Shown in pieces: positions 1 through 8,368 of a stretch of DNA of 64,000 nt (position 1 is its first letter; every line of letters starts with the position of its first letter). Source of the stretch: Aquibacillus salsiterrae. GTDB taxonomy: Bacteria > Bacillota > Bacilli > Bacillales > Amphibacillaceae. The position numbers and the translations under genes were made by a program. The stretch spans positions 248,001 to 312,000 of the forward strand of contig NZ_JAMQKC010000002.1 of the NCBI RefSeq assembly GCF_028416595.1, given 5' to 3'. The notes beneath the pieces are model-generated. The model had not been told where the DNA came from. It did no database searches and worked only from the letters and a program-made list of their open reading frames with translations.

Positions 1-100
1 TAATCAAAGTTCAGAATCGGTTTTTAACTGGGGAATAACAATTGGAAAGATTTGAGAATCGAACCTGTCACATAACAATTTCTGATGTGGCAGGTAAGTT

Positions 101-175
101 ATAAAAGTATAAAAAAATCTAAGAGCTTGCCTTCGGCCGGGCAAGGCGCCCTTCACTTTTCTTAAAGGCAATGAT
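101..175 (+). repeat. dispersed repeat, copy 1 (partial)
   Basis: This copy has the AAAGTATAAAAA...CTAAGAGCT start, a GC-rich hairpin around CTTGCC/GGCAAG and the GGCGCCC...ACTTTTCTTA end also seen at 16581-16696, 36611-36676 and 61007-61092. It is a non-coding intergenic element. Variants of this element are, from memory, common in Bacillaceae genomes. Confidence 0.6.
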
Positions 176-272
176 ACTTGTATAATGCTGCTGTAAAAAT
201 TAGAATGAATATGTCGGGCATGGACAACAAAGGGGGGGCTTTTATGGGTGAAACTAAGGGGTATGTCTGGTA

Positions 273-343
273 GGTCACATAAGTCCGAATACGTGCTCGA
301 TTCGGACAGAGAAAGCGCAAATCGGTCACCTAAGTCCGAATAC
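273..343 (+). repeat. pair of 20-nt direct repeats
   Basis: GGTCACATAAGTCCGAATAC at 273-292 recurs as GGTCACCTAAGTCCGAATAC at 324-343 (19 of 20 identical). An inverted piece, ATTCGGAC, lies between them (299-306). Only two units are present, so this is not a CRISPR array. The role is unknown. Confidence 0.7.
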
Positions 344-404
344 TCCGGGAAATCACCGCAGGGCAGCGCATGCTTCAGCGCCTATACTTATCTTATGCCT
401 ACCT

Positions 405-600
405 TAGTCTGACCAAGGCGCCTTGCGCTTTTCTTATCGTAAATACGAAACCGTGGTACAATAGAATAAAGTTAACCGGGAGGATTCCTACAAAAGCCCT
501 CGAATTAGTATCCAGTAATGTCTGAAACAGAGGGCCCATAGCTTAAAGATTTTGTTAGAAAGGGTAGGCGCTCGGAGCTAGACAGCTAGTTATTCTTATC
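405..600. repeat. dispersed repeat, copies 2 and 3 (fragments)
   Basis: Positions 410-438 carry the CAAGGCGCCTTGCGCTTTTCTTA end of the dispersed element in plus orientation. Positions 561-586 carry the GTAGGCGCTCGGAGCTAGAC part in the opposite orientation (reverse complement of the CTGTCTAGCTCC core). Both look like decayed copies of the element that is complete at 61007-61092. Confidence 0.55.
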
Positions 601-626
601 TTGTTAAGTATCGGAACACACTATTT

Positions 627-640
627 TGTTAACGCTTTCT
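627..640 (+). promoter_or_regulatory. cre-like site
   Basis: TGTTAACGCTTTCT differs at one position from the Bacillus catabolite-responsive consensus TGNAARCGYTWNCW. It lies about 90 bp upstream of the dehydrogenase start at 730. CcpA repression of that gene is inferred, not shown. Confidence 0.5.
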
Positions 641-729
641 TGTATCGGGTAGCTAAAGTTAGAGGTCAGATTTAAAAGCAGGGACAAGGAACATTGGAGT
701 AACAACTAGTAAAGGAAGGGTTTGATTAA

Positions 730-1719
730 ATGAGGAAACGGAAGGTTTATGTTACCGACTGGGAGTACGAGGATTTACGTTATGAAGAGGCTGCATTAAA
801 AGACGACCGGATTGAACTGGTTCCGGTCCAATGTGAAACAGAAGAAGATGTGATACATAAATGTAAAGATGCCGATGGACTAATTAATCAGTATGCACCG
901 ATAGGTCGGAAGGTTTTGGAAGCGTTACCGAATTTGAAAGTCATTTCTCGGTATGGAGTGGGTGTCAATACAATAGATTTAGAGGCTGCTACTGAAAGAG
1001 GAATTTGTGTGGCAAACGTTCCTGATTATTGCGTCGATGAAGTATCGGATCATGCCCTTGCATTATTAATGAGTTGGACGAGAAAGGTGGTTGTGACAAA
1101 CAACCAAGTGAAACAAGGTAAATGGGATTTTAAAGTTAGTAAACCAATCTATCGATCAAGGGGTCAAGTGCTAGGGTTAGTTGGCTTTGGGAAAATACCA
1201 CAGGCATTAGCGTATAAAGTACAGGCCCTGGGAATAAAAGTAATTGCCTATGATCCTTATTATCCTGAAGATAAAGCTTTGGCACTAGGGGTTACCCTCG
1301 TTTCACTGGACAATTTATGCCAACAGGCAGATATTATTTCGGTTCACGCACCACTAATGGAAAGTACAAGAGGAATGATTGGTAAAGAACAATTTAGCCA
1401 AATGAAGCCGAGTGCGCTTGTAATTAATACTTCAAGAGGCCCGGTAATTAACGAAGAAGCAATTATCGATGCGCTTAGGAAGGGGTTAATCAGTGGTGCT
1501 GCTTTGGATGTAGTTGAAACCGAACCGATCCATCCTGACAATCCGCTTCTTCACATGGACAATGTTATCTTAACTCCTCATGTTGCTTGGTATTCAGAGG
1601 AAGCAGAAGAAGAAATGCGAACGAAAGCAGCACGAAGTACACTAGAGGTCTTACTTGATCAGCAATATCCAACATACCTTGTCAATCCTGAGGTGAAAGA
1701 CAAACTTACGTTACATTAA
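730..1719 (+). CDS. D-2-hydroxyacid dehydrogenase, CtBP-like
   Basis: NAD-dependent dehydrogenase of the D-isomer-specific 2-hydroxyacid family (329 aa, usual length), probably cytosolic, interconverting a 2-keto acid and its D-2-hydroxy acid. The inserted Rossmann domain begins near residue 146. The catalytic triad is visible as Arg236 (TSRGP), Glu265 (ETEP) and His284 (TPHVAWYS). The nucleotide loop reads GFGKIP, so the usual third glycine is proline (Pro157). The ATG follows AGGAAGGG at good spacing. A cre-like site lies upstream, and a hairpin at 1858-1920 separates it from the next gene. The substrate is unknown; a sugar-derived keto acid is plausible from the surroundings. Confidence 0.85.
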   Translation: MRKRKVYVTDWEYEDLRYEEAALKDDRIELVPVQCETEEDVIHKCKDADGLINQYAPIGRKVLEALPNLKVISRYGVGVNTIDLEAATERGICVANVPDYCVDEVSDHALALLMSWTRKVVVTNNQVKQGKWDFKVSKPIYRSRGQVLGLVGFGKIPQALAYKVQALGIKVIAYDPYYPEDKALALGVTLVSLDNLCQQADIISVHAPLMESTRGMIGKEQFSQMKPSALVINTSRGPVINEEAIIDALRKGLISGAALDVVETEPIHPDNPLLHMDNVILTPHVAWYSEEAEEEMRTKAARSTLEVLLDQQYPTYLVNPEVKDKLTLH

Positions 1720-1857
1720 TCATCTATTTCTTCATAAAAACAAATATCAGTCTAATAGATTAGCCCAACTCCTACTTAAGATGTATGACAGAATGTAGCA
1801 AAATTGGTATAACTAGTATGTAAGCAAATAAGAACTCATCTTGTTTGCATTCTAATC

Positions 1858-1920
1858 AAAACGCATGGGCAAAAGACAAAGTGACCTCCCCAAGGAAACA
1901 AGTCAGATCCCATGCGTTTT
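1858..1920 (+). terminator. long-loop terminator-like hairpin
   Basis: AAAACGCATGGG (1858-1869) pairs perfectly with CCCATGCGTTTT (1909-1920), followed by more T residues. The loop is 39 nt long and contains a possible inner TGAC/GTCA stem. It lies between the dehydrogenase and the next oxidoreductase gene. Confidence 0.6.
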
Positions 1921-1963
1921 TTACTGTATCCAAAGATCAAATCAACAGAAGGGAAGAAGTTAA

Positions 1964-2974
1964 ATGGGTTCTGTAAAAGTTATTCAAATAGGCATCGGTG
2001 GTTTCGGCTTTTCTTGGTTAGAAATAATTAACAATTTTGAAGGAATTGACCTTTTAGGAGTAGTCGATCTAGACCCGCAAAATATTGAAAAGGCAAAGTC
2101 GATCATAACTGATTCAAATGTGAAGTTTTTTCATAGTCACCTAGAAGCGTTCGAGGAGCTAGAAGCTGATATAGCAATTATTATTACACCACCACAAACG
2201 CATAAGACACTTGCTTTAGATGCATTGAAAGCAAACTTGCATGTTTTTATGGAAAAACCAATTACTCAGGATTTTCATGAAGCTGTCGATCTATTATATC
2301 AATCCCGACATTTTGAAAAATTCATCATGATTAGTCAGAATTATAGATGGCGCCCTGAAATTCAAGCGATTAAACAGTGTATAGAAAACGGAGAGATTGG
2401 AGCTGTTGAGTACGGTGAGTGGAATTTCAGACGTGCGACTAAATTTGGTGGTTGGAGAGATGAGTATAAAGAAATTTTAATCGAAGACATGAGCATCCAT
2501 CATTTTGACATGCTCCGCCATATTTTAGGACGGGATGCAACTTCTATTTACGCGCAAAGTATGCGGCCATCATGGAGTTGGTTTGGTGGAAACCCAGTTG
2601 CAAGTGCTTCGATAACTTTTGATGATCGTATCCTCATTAATTATTTCGGAAGCTGGGTTACACGCGGGAAGGAGACGTCTTGGAACGGGGAGGTTAGATT
2701 GGTAGGAGAAAAGGGAATCATAGAGTTAATCGACGATGTGCCAATACTAACAACGATCAACGGGACAAATAAGCAGTTACAACTACCAAATTTAGCCTAC
2801 ACGGATAGGGAATATTCGATAAATGAAATGGTAGAAGCAATCCGAGAAAATAGACGTCCAATCACTTCAATAGAAGATAATATCAAAAGTTTTTTGATGG
2901 TAGGAGGGGCTTTGGAGTCAATTAATCAAGGGACTGTTGTCGATTTACGCCACTTATTAAAGAGTGCTTTTTAG
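1964..2974 (+). CDS. Gfo/Idh/MocA family oxidoreductase
   Basis: NAD(P)-dependent sugar or inositol dehydrogenase-like protein (336 aa). The N-terminal Rossmann fold has a GIGGFG loop near residues 10-15 and the family EKP motif at 97-99, whose lysine is catalytic in characterised members. The C-terminal alpha/beta domain has an H-H-F-D segment (IHHFD) like the family's substrate-binding Asp/His region. The ATG follows an AGAAGGGAAG ribosome site. It is separated from the upstream dehydrogenase by the hairpin at 1858-1920 and may be cotranscribed with the protease gene at 3016. The substrate is unknown; the family covers myo-inositol, glucose, xylose and 3-keto-glycoside chemistry. Confidence 0.85.
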   Translation: MGSVKVIQIGIGGFGFSWLEIINNFEGIDLLGVVDLDPQNIEKAKSIITDSNVKFFHSHLEAFEELEADIAIIITPPQTHKTLALDALKANLHVFMEKPITQDFHEAVDLLYQSRHFEKFIMISQNYRWRPEIQAIKQCIENGEIGAVEYGEWNFRRATKFGGWRDEYKEILIEDMSIHHFDMLRHILGRDATSIYAQSMRPSWSWFGGNPVASASITFDDRILINYFGSWVTRGKETSWNGEVRLVGEKGIIELIDDVPILTTINGTNKQLQLPNLAYTDREYSINEMVEAIRENRRPITSIEDNIKSFLMVGGALESINQGTVVDLRHLLKSAF

Positions 2975-3015
2975 GCAATAATAGAGATGAATTTCTAACT
3001 AGAAAGGGGATTTCC

Positions 3016-3669
3016 ATGATGGAGAGGGACCTAATCATTTATATCTTCCTTGCTTTTTTATTATGTAGAATCCCCTTAGTCGGTGTTTATGTTCGATTAA
3101 TTAACACGGTAGTCCATGAAATTTTTCATGTCCTTGTCGCAAAGCTTACTGGTGGAAAGGGCTATCGTATTTCACTACAGCCCGACACATCAGGACAAGC
3201 ACTAGTCAGCTCTTCCTCTTGGTTGAGTACAATCTTTACAGCGTATGCGGGATATACCGGATCGTCGATCATGGCCTTTGTAATCTTTTATTTGTTATCG
3301 GAAAATTATTACGTTGCTGTCATCTGTCTGTTTTTCGGGCTTCTTCTCCTGTCGGCTTTGTTATGGATTCGTAATTTTTTTGGTGTTAGTTGGGCACTTT
3401 CATTAGCTGCTATCCTTGGATTTTTACTCTATTATGAGCAAAAAGATATATTCATTCCATTAGCGTACATGATTGCTTCGGTTATTTTAATTGAATCAGT
3501 TTATAGTGCACTTCAGGTAATGATTATCAGTTTCCGTTCTCCAAGTCAAGCAGGTGATGCAGCTAGTTTGCAAAAACTGACGTTAATTCCAGCGTTTCTT
3601 TGGGGGATGCTGTTCTTCATCCAAGCGCTCTATATTGGGTACAAAACAATAGTAAATTTTGTCATTTAG
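3016..3669 (+). CDS. M50-family membrane metallopeptidase
   Basis: Polytopic membrane protein (217 aa) with an HEIFH motif at residues 34-38 inside the first hydrophobic region. This matches the zinc-binding HExxH of the small M50B-like peptidases. About five or six further hydrophobic segments follow. Site-2-type proteases of this size are common in Bacillaceae, but their substrates are mostly unknown, and no regulatory target can be deduced here. Two ATGs are adjacent (3016 and 3019) after AAAGGGG. A strong bidirectional terminator follows at 3742-3775. It seems unrelated to sugar catabolism despite its position. Confidence 0.7.
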   Translation: MMERDLIIYIFLAFLLCRIPLVGVYVRLINTVVHEIFHVLVAKLTGGKGYRISLQPDTSGQALVSSSSWLSTIFTAYAGYTGSSIMAFVIFYLLSENYYVAVICLFFGLLLLSALLWIRNFFGVSWALSLAAILGFLLYYEQKDIFIPLAYMIASVILIESVYSALQVMIISFRSPSQAGDAASLQKLTLIPAFLWGMLFFIQALYIGYKTIVNFVI

Positions 3670-3741
3670 TTTAATTTTTGAAGATTATATTTAACAAGTG
3701 AATTAAAAAGTAGATTCGAGGTAAAAAGTTATTTTGCCGAT

Positions 3742-3775
3742 TAGAAAAAAGCCACTATTAGGTGGCTTTTTTCTA
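3742..3775 (+). terminator. bidirectional intrinsic terminator
   Basis: A perfect 14-bp stem, TAGAAAAAAGCCAC with GTGGCTTTTTTCTA, around the 6-nt loop TATTAG. A-rich and T-rich arms allow termination in both directions. It lies after the M50 protease gene. Confidence 0.85.
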
Positions 3776-3873
3776 TGGATCTATGTGACTTGAAAAATTT
3801 AATCGTTTTTGATTAAAAGTTATTAATCTTCAACTTATTTGAAATAAAAAAGCAAAGATTTAAAAAAATGCAT

Positions 3874-3887
3874 TGAAAGCGCTTTCT
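3874..3887 (+). promoter_or_regulatory. cre site (CcpA operator)
   Basis: TGAAAGCGCTTTCT matches TGNAARCGYTWNCW at every position and is nearly palindromic. It lies about 125 bp upstream of the AraC gene at 4012 and predicts glucose repression of module A. Confidence 0.75.
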
Positions 3888-4011
3888 GACTTTGGTATTG
3901 TTAGTATCATGAACAGATAAATAACAACGTTTTCATTGTAATCTCTATATGTACATCTTTCTAATTCTTTTAGGCAACCTTTTCAAAATTGCGTTTATTT
4001 AGGAGGTTCGT

Positions 4012-4887
4012 ATGGAAAAGCAAATTTGTATTACTACAAATAAAATCCTTGAAAAAAGTAAAATTAAAGTGGAATATAACAACTCTTGGCTCAAAACGCA
4101 TTGGCCCTTACATTGGCATAAAGGCTATGAAATTTATTACTTTCAACAAGGTGATGCCAATTACATTATTGGTGATAGAGTTTACGATCTACAACCAGGT
4201 GATATGTTGATCTTTAATGGGGAAAGACTGCATCGTGTTAATCCGTTTGGGGACACATATAGAAGGAGTTATATTAATTTTGTTCCAGAATACGTAAGTG
4301 ATTATTTGAAGGAGGATCTATTCACAAAAATAATCGTACCGTTTGAATCCGAAAATGGTTTATTAATTAAGTGGACATTATCAGAAAGAGAAGAGGTTGA
4401 ACTTATCTTGGCCCGTATACAAAAGGAGAAGGATAAAGAGACTATAGGTTATGAATCGATGATGCGTTTTTACTTATCGCAGTTACTAATTAAGGTGTAC
4501 CGTAAAATAAGTGGCATGGACTCGAATTTAGAGGATGACGGATCTGCCTATAATCCACAAAGTTATCACGTCCAACGGATTTTAAAATTTATCAACCAAA
4601 ATTATACTAATCCAATTTCATTAGATACTATTTCTAAGTCATTGCACTTAAATAAGTACTATATGTGTCATTGTTTTAAAAAAGTAACTGGGGAAACTAT
4701 TAACAAGCACTTAAGTAATAGGAGAATTGAAGAAGGGAAAAAACTATTAGTATCAACTGAACAATCAATAAGCTCCATTTCAGATGAGATTGGACTGAGC
4801 AATCCAATTCATTTTAGTAGATTGTTTAAACAAACAGTAGGGATGTCACCTAAAGAATACCGTCAAAAACAAATAAAATCCCATTAA
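4012..4887 (+). CDS. AraC-family transcriptional regulator
   Basis: Sugar-responsive regulator (291 aa). The N-terminal cupin-like sensing domain carries an HWHKGYEIYYF segment (about residues 35-45). The C-terminal double helix-turn-helix domain covers about residues 190-288, with the family ending SRLFKQTVGMSPKEYR. The ATG follows AGGAGG. It is 15 nt upstream of the DUF624 gene and ahead of a sugar importer, so it probably controls that operon. It is recognisably paralogous to the regulator at 29383: both share the pattern EIYYF...YDLQ..D..I.NG..LHR.NP. A cre site lies upstream. The ligand is unknown. Confidence 0.88.
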   Translation: MEKQICITTNKILEKSKIKVEYNNSWLKTHWPLHWHKGYEIYYFQQGDANYIIGDRVYDLQPGDMLIFNGERLHRVNPFGDTYRRSYINFVPEYVSDYLKEDLFTKIIVPFESENGLLIKWTLSEREEVELILARIQKEKDKETIGYESMMRFYLSQLLIKVYRKISGMDSNLEDDGSAYNPQSYHVQRILKFINQNYTNPISLDTISKSLHLNKYYMCHCFKKVTGETINKHLSNRRIEEGKKLLVSTEQSISSISDEIGLSNPIHFSRLFKQTVGMSPKEYRQKQIKSH

Positions 4888-4902
4888 AAGTAGGTGTTGA
4901 AG

Positions 4903-5547
4903 ATGGAAGTTTACGGATATTGGGGAGTTATCAACAAATATTGTATTTGGGTTTTAAAATTTATTTATACCAATGTATTATGGTTAGCTTTTTCCATTTT
5001 GGGTTTAGGTGCTCTAGGACTAGCCCCATCGACTACGGCGTTATTTGCTGTACAAAGACAATGGATTAGAGGTGAAACAGAAATACCTGTTTTCAAATAT
5101 TTTTGGAATTATTATAAAAGCAGTTTTATAAAATCTAATTTCCTGTTTTATATCATGATGCTACTTGGTTGGATAATTTACTTTGATTTGAAGTTCTTCA
5201 TGGCTAGGGATGGTTTGATATTTCAAACAATTAGCCTGTTGCTCTTTATTTTATCTATTTGGTACATGATTGTTTTCGTGTATTTATTTCCCATTTTTAT
5301 TCACTTTGAATTATCACTTTTACAGTATATACGATTTGCATGTATAGTTGGTCTATTACACCCATTCAATACAATCATCATGTTAATAACAGTAGGGTTA
5401 ATCTATTATTTTATGTTATTGTTTCCAAATTTCTTTTACTTAGGTGGAATAAGTCTTTTGACATACTGTATTATGCTTTTCTCTTATAAATGCTTTAATT
5501 CAGATAAACTAATTAAAGCAAAAACATTAAAAAGAGATTCAAAATAA
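4903..5547 (+). CDS. DUF624 (YesL-like) membrane protein
   Basis: Integral membrane protein of the YesL/DUF624 family, about 214 aa from the ATG at 4903, which has a better-spaced AGGTG than the GTG at 4894. About five hydrophobic segments are visible. The family signature after the first one reads LAPSTTALFAVQRQW. YesL proteins are encoded beside ABC sugar importers in Bacillales; their molecular role is not established. This copy lies between an AraC regulator and an importer. Two relatives are at 33891 and 54931. Confidence 0.82.
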   Translation: MEVYGYWGVINKYCIWVLKFIYTNVLWLAFSILGLGALGLAPSTTALFAVQRQWIRGETEIPVFKYFWNYYKSSFIKSNFLFYIMMLLGWIIYFDLKFFMARDGLIFQTISLLLFILSIWYMIVFVYLFPIFIHFELSLLQYIRFACIVGLLHPFNTIIMLITVGLIYYFMLLFPNFFYLGGISLLTYCIMLFSYKCFNSDKLIKAKTLKRDSK

Positions 5548-5803
5548 TATGCTGGTATTTACTGAGCAATAGACTTTCTAAAGGCTGTTCAATCTTGAGT
5601 GATGTACTACGATAATTGCTGTAGAATTTCAACACGTTTGACAAGAGGTTTGGCTCGTTTTAAGTTCATATAAATGTATTTTGTGCAATTTCAAATGATA
5701 AGTTGACATATTCCGACGAATTACGGTGATTAATTGAAAAAAATCTAAAAGCAATTTTGGTTAAAATATACACAATAATTGTTAAATATTATAGCGAATC
5801 TTT

Positions 5804-5812
5804 TGCTATAAT
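5804..5812 (+). promoter_or_regulatory. extended -10 promoter
   Basis: TGCTATAAT is a perfect extended -10 element about 145 bp upstream of the binding-protein start. It is the best promoter candidate for importer A. Confidence 0.5.
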
Positions 5813-5900
5813 TATTTCAAGGTAAGTTGAAAAAATATTTAAAATATTCAAATTAGTTAAAGGCGTTTCTTCAAACTGGGTCTTTCATTCACCTAAAAAA

Positions 5901-5914
5901 TGTAAGTGCTTACA
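5901..5914 (+). promoter_or_regulatory. cre-like operator
   Basis: TGTAAGTGCTTACA has perfect 6-bp arms (TGTAAG/CTTACA) around a TG centre. This is the shape of a CcpA or other LacI-family operator, although the central CG is TG. It lies about 90 bp downstream of the extended -10, where binding could block elongation. Confidence 0.55.
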
Positions 5915-5956
5915 AATTAGGTTGAATATATGAAAATTAAAGGGGAGGGAAAGGTT

Positions 5957-7327
5957 TTGAAAAAACAGTTAAGTAGATGGATGTTGATGCTTGTTATGTT
6001 AGTAGTAATGGGGGCTATTGTAGCATGTAGCTCATCTGAAGAAGCTGGATCTGATCAGGGGGCTACAGATAATAGTACTGATAATGCCGAAAATAGTGAA
6101 TCAGATTCATCAGATTCAGATGGAGAAAAGGTAGAGTTGCGAATGATGTGGTGGGGTTCTCAAGATAGACATGATCGTACGTTAAAAGTTATTGATTTGT
6201 ATGAAGAACAAAATCCTAATGTGACTATTAATCCCGAATTCACTGGTTGGGATGGATACTGGCAAAAAGTGGCTACACAAGCAGCAGGTGGTAATTTACC
6301 AGATATATTGCAAATGGATTATGCGTACTTATCTGAGTATGCTGGTAAAGAGTTGTTGGCAAACTTAAATCCATTTTTAGATTCAGGTATCCTAGATTTA
6401 AGTGATTCAGATGATGTTTATATTGATGGTGGTAAAATTGATGGTAATTTATATGCGGTAAACATCGGGGCAAATGTATTTGCGGCTGCGTATGATCCAA
6501 CGTTATTTGAAAAAGCTGGGGTAGAACCGCCAAAGCCAGGCTACACTTACGAAGATATGAAAGCAGCTGCACAACAAATATCAGATAACTTAGATGGTGT
6601 TTACGGTCTTCAGCCAGATGTTGGTATTGCAACGTTTAATATTTTTGCAAGACAATTTGGTGGATCTATCTATAATGAAGAGGGTACTGGATTAAATTAT
6701 GATGACGAGCAGTTAATAAATTTCCTTCAACAGACTGTTGATATGTTAGATTCAGGTGCAGCAGCACCACCAGATGTATTTATGGACGCAGGTTCAAATA
6801 TTGAGCAACAACCTATTGTAAATGAACAAACAGCTATGCTTCTTGCTATTTGGAGTAACCAGTTGGTTGCCTTGGAATCAGCTGCTGGTCGACCACTTGA
6901 GCTAACCCTTCAACCGTTAGTTGAGGGTGGAGAGAAAGGTCATTTCCTAAAACCAGGTCAATTTTTATCTGTGACAACTGACTCAAAACAACAAGAGGAA
7001 GCTGCCAAATTTATTGATTTCTTCACAAATAGTGTTGAAGCTAATAAAATTTTGAATGCAGAACGTGGTGTTCCAATTGCAGCTAAAGTACGTGAAGCAT
7101 TGAAAGAAAACCTTGATGAAGCTGGGATCAAAATGTTTGAATATGTAGAAATGGCACAAGAATATTCAAAGAAAGTTGACCCGCCGAACCCTCCTGGTTC
7201 ATCTGAAGTAGAAAAAGTTTGGGAAACAGAAGTTGAGCAGCCAATCTATTATGGGGAAGTAACCCCAGAAGAAGCAGCAAAAGTTTTTAGAGAAAAGGCA
7301 GAAGAAATACTAGCAAAAAACAAGTAA
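5957..7327 (+). CDS. sugar ABC importer substrate-binding lipoprotein
   Basis: Extracellular solute-binding protein (family 1) tethered to the membrane. The likely start is TTG at 5957, 7 nt after AGGGGAGGG, giving 456 aa. An upstream in-frame ATG at 5930 lacks a ribosome site. A lipoprotein signal peptide ends in IVAC, and a Ser/Asp/Glu-rich linker follows. It probably captures an oligosaccharide for the permeases at 7422 and 8369. A terminator-like hairpin (7340-7364) directly downstream should give more binding protein than permease. It is the first gene of importer A, and the glycan is unknown. Confidence 0.88.
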   Translation: MKKQLSRWMLMLVMLVVMGAIVACSSSEEAGSDQGATDNSTDNAENSESDSSDSDGEKVELRMMWWGSQDRHDRTLKVIDLYEEQNPNVTINPEFTGWDGYWQKVATQAAGGNLPDILQMDYAYLSEYAGKELLANLNPFLDSGILDLSDSDDVYIDGGKIDGNLYAVNIGANVFAAAYDPTLFEKAGVEPPKPGYTYEDMKAAAQQISDNLDGVYGLQPDVGIATFNIFARQFGGSIYNEEGTGLNYDDEQLINFLQQTVDMLDSGAAAPPDVFMDAGSNIEQQPIVNEQTAMLLAIWSNQLVALESAAGRPLELTLQPLVEGGEKGHFLKPGQFLSVTTDSKQQEEAAKFIDFFTNSVEANKILNAERGVPIAAKVREALKENLDEAGIKMFEYVEMAQEYSKKVDPPNPPGSSEVEKVWETEVEQPIYYGEVTPEEAAKVFREKAEEILAKNK

Positions 7328-7339
7328 GTTAAGAGAATA

Positions 7340-7372
7340 CAAGCCATCTTTTATAGATGGCTTGTTATTTTT
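7340..7372 (+). terminator. leaky terminator between binding protein and permeases
   Basis: CAAGCCATC (7340-7348) pairs with GATGGCTTG (7356-7364) around a 7-nt loop and is followed by TTATTTTT. It sits inside the operon, so partial read-through is expected. Confidence 0.8.
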
Positions 7373-7421
7373 AAAAAAGTTTTGGCCGTTTTCGCTTTTT
7401 ATAATAAAAGGGGGGTATTAT

Positions 7422-8366
7422 ATGGAAACTAAGGTCGATTTGAATCAAAAAATACAGACTAACAAAAAGGCAAAACTGAGAAATCAGTTTAGAGTAGACT
7501 TAATTGGATTTACCTTTATTGCACCTTGGTTAATAGGTTTTGTGGGGTTTATTGTCGGACCAATGATAGCTTCACTATATTTTTCATTTACAGATTATGA
7601 TTTGTTATCTGCACCGACTTGGGTAGGGTTTGACAATTATATCAACATGTTTACTAACGATGATCGATTTTGGCAAGCAATTAAAGTTACGTTTATCTTT
7701 GTATTTGGTTCAGTCCCACTTAAGTTAGCATTTGCGTTATTTGTAGCAATGCTTTTCAATACCAAACGTCGTGGTGTAGGTGTATATCGAACACTATATT
7801 ATGTACCTTCCATTCTTGGTGGTAGCGTTGCTATCGCCGTCGTATGGAGGCAGTTGTTTGGTCGTGAGGGTGCAATTAACGATATCCTTGGTATATTTGG
7901 TATCCAAGGAATGAACTGGATATCAAGTCCGGACTTTGCCTTATCTACCTTAATCTTGTTAGTAGTTTGGCAATTTGGTTCTCCGATGTTAATTTTTTTA
8001 GCAGGTTTAAAAGCTATTCCAACTGAACTATATGAAGCTGCTGCAGTTGATGGAGCTGGCCCAGTGTTAAAGTTCATAAAAGTAACACTACCAATGTTGT
8101 CGCCAGTAATTTTCTTTAACCTGGTAATGCAAACGATTCAAGGTTTTATGGCATTTACCCAGAGCTTTTTAATTACACAAGGCGGACCGATGGATAAGAC
8201 CCTATTTTATGCTGTCTACCTGTATGAGAAAGCTTTTGCATATTTTGATATGGGTTATGCATCCGCACTTGCTTGGATTCTACTTTTGATTTGTGCGATA
8301 TTCACTGCCTTTATTTTCAAAACGGCTAAAAATTGGGTGCATTATGAATCTGAAGGAGGGAACTAG
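7422..8366 (+). CDS. sugar ABC importer permease (MalF-type)
   Basis: Membrane subunit of a CUT1 importer (314 aa from the ATG at 7422, which follows AAAAGGGGGG; the upstream in-frame ATG at 7362 lies inside the terminator). Six transmembrane segments are expected. The cytoplasmic EAA loop that docks the ATPase reads ELYEAAAVDGAG. It pairs with the permease at 8369, whose start is 2 nt after this stop. No ATPase gene is nearby, so a shared MsmX-type ATPase elsewhere is presumed. Confidence 0.9.
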   Translation: METKVDLNQKIQTNKKAKLRNQFRVDLIGFTFIAPWLIGFVGFIVGPMIASLYFSFTDYDLLSAPTWVGFDNYINMFTNDDRFWQAIKVTFIFVFGSVPLKLAFALFVAMLFNTKRRGVGVYRTLYYVPSILGGSVAIAVVWRQLFGREGAINDILGIFGIQGMNWISSPDFALSTLILLVVWQFGSPMLIFLAGLKAIPTELYEAAAVDGAGPVLKFIKVTLPMLSPVIFFNLVMQTIQGFMAFTQSFLITQGGPMDKTLFYAVYLYEKAFAYFDMGYASALAWILLLICAIFTAFIFKTAKNWVHYESEGGN

Positions 8367-8368
8367 GA

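Larger units (their letters stand above)
1..729. other. gene-free leader region
   Basis: No convincing coding region. It holds a hairpin at 64-94 (10-bp stem with one G-U pair) that may end a gene lying before the window, fragments of a dispersed repeat, two copies of a 20-nt direct repeat (273-292 and 324-343), and a cre-like site at 627-640. A TGGTACAAT box at 54 bases past position 400 (454-462) resembles an extended -10 and could serve the dehydrogenase at 730, with a leader of about 260 nt, but no clear -35 accompanies it. Confidence 0.6.
3670..4011. other. intergenic region before the AraC module
   Basis: No gene. It contains the terminator at 3742-3775 and a cre palindrome at 3874-3887. 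No clear pair of -35/-10 boxes was recognised. Confidence 0.6.
5548..5956. other. promoter region of importer A
   Basis: No gene. An extended -10 (TGCTATAAT, 5804-5812) and a cre-like palindrome (5901-5914) precede the binding-protein gene. No good -35 is visible, as expected for an extended -10 promoter. Confidence 0.55.

Noticed and set aside
273-343. Possible CRISPR array
   Set aside because: Only two repeat units, imperfect, and no cas genes anywhere in the window.
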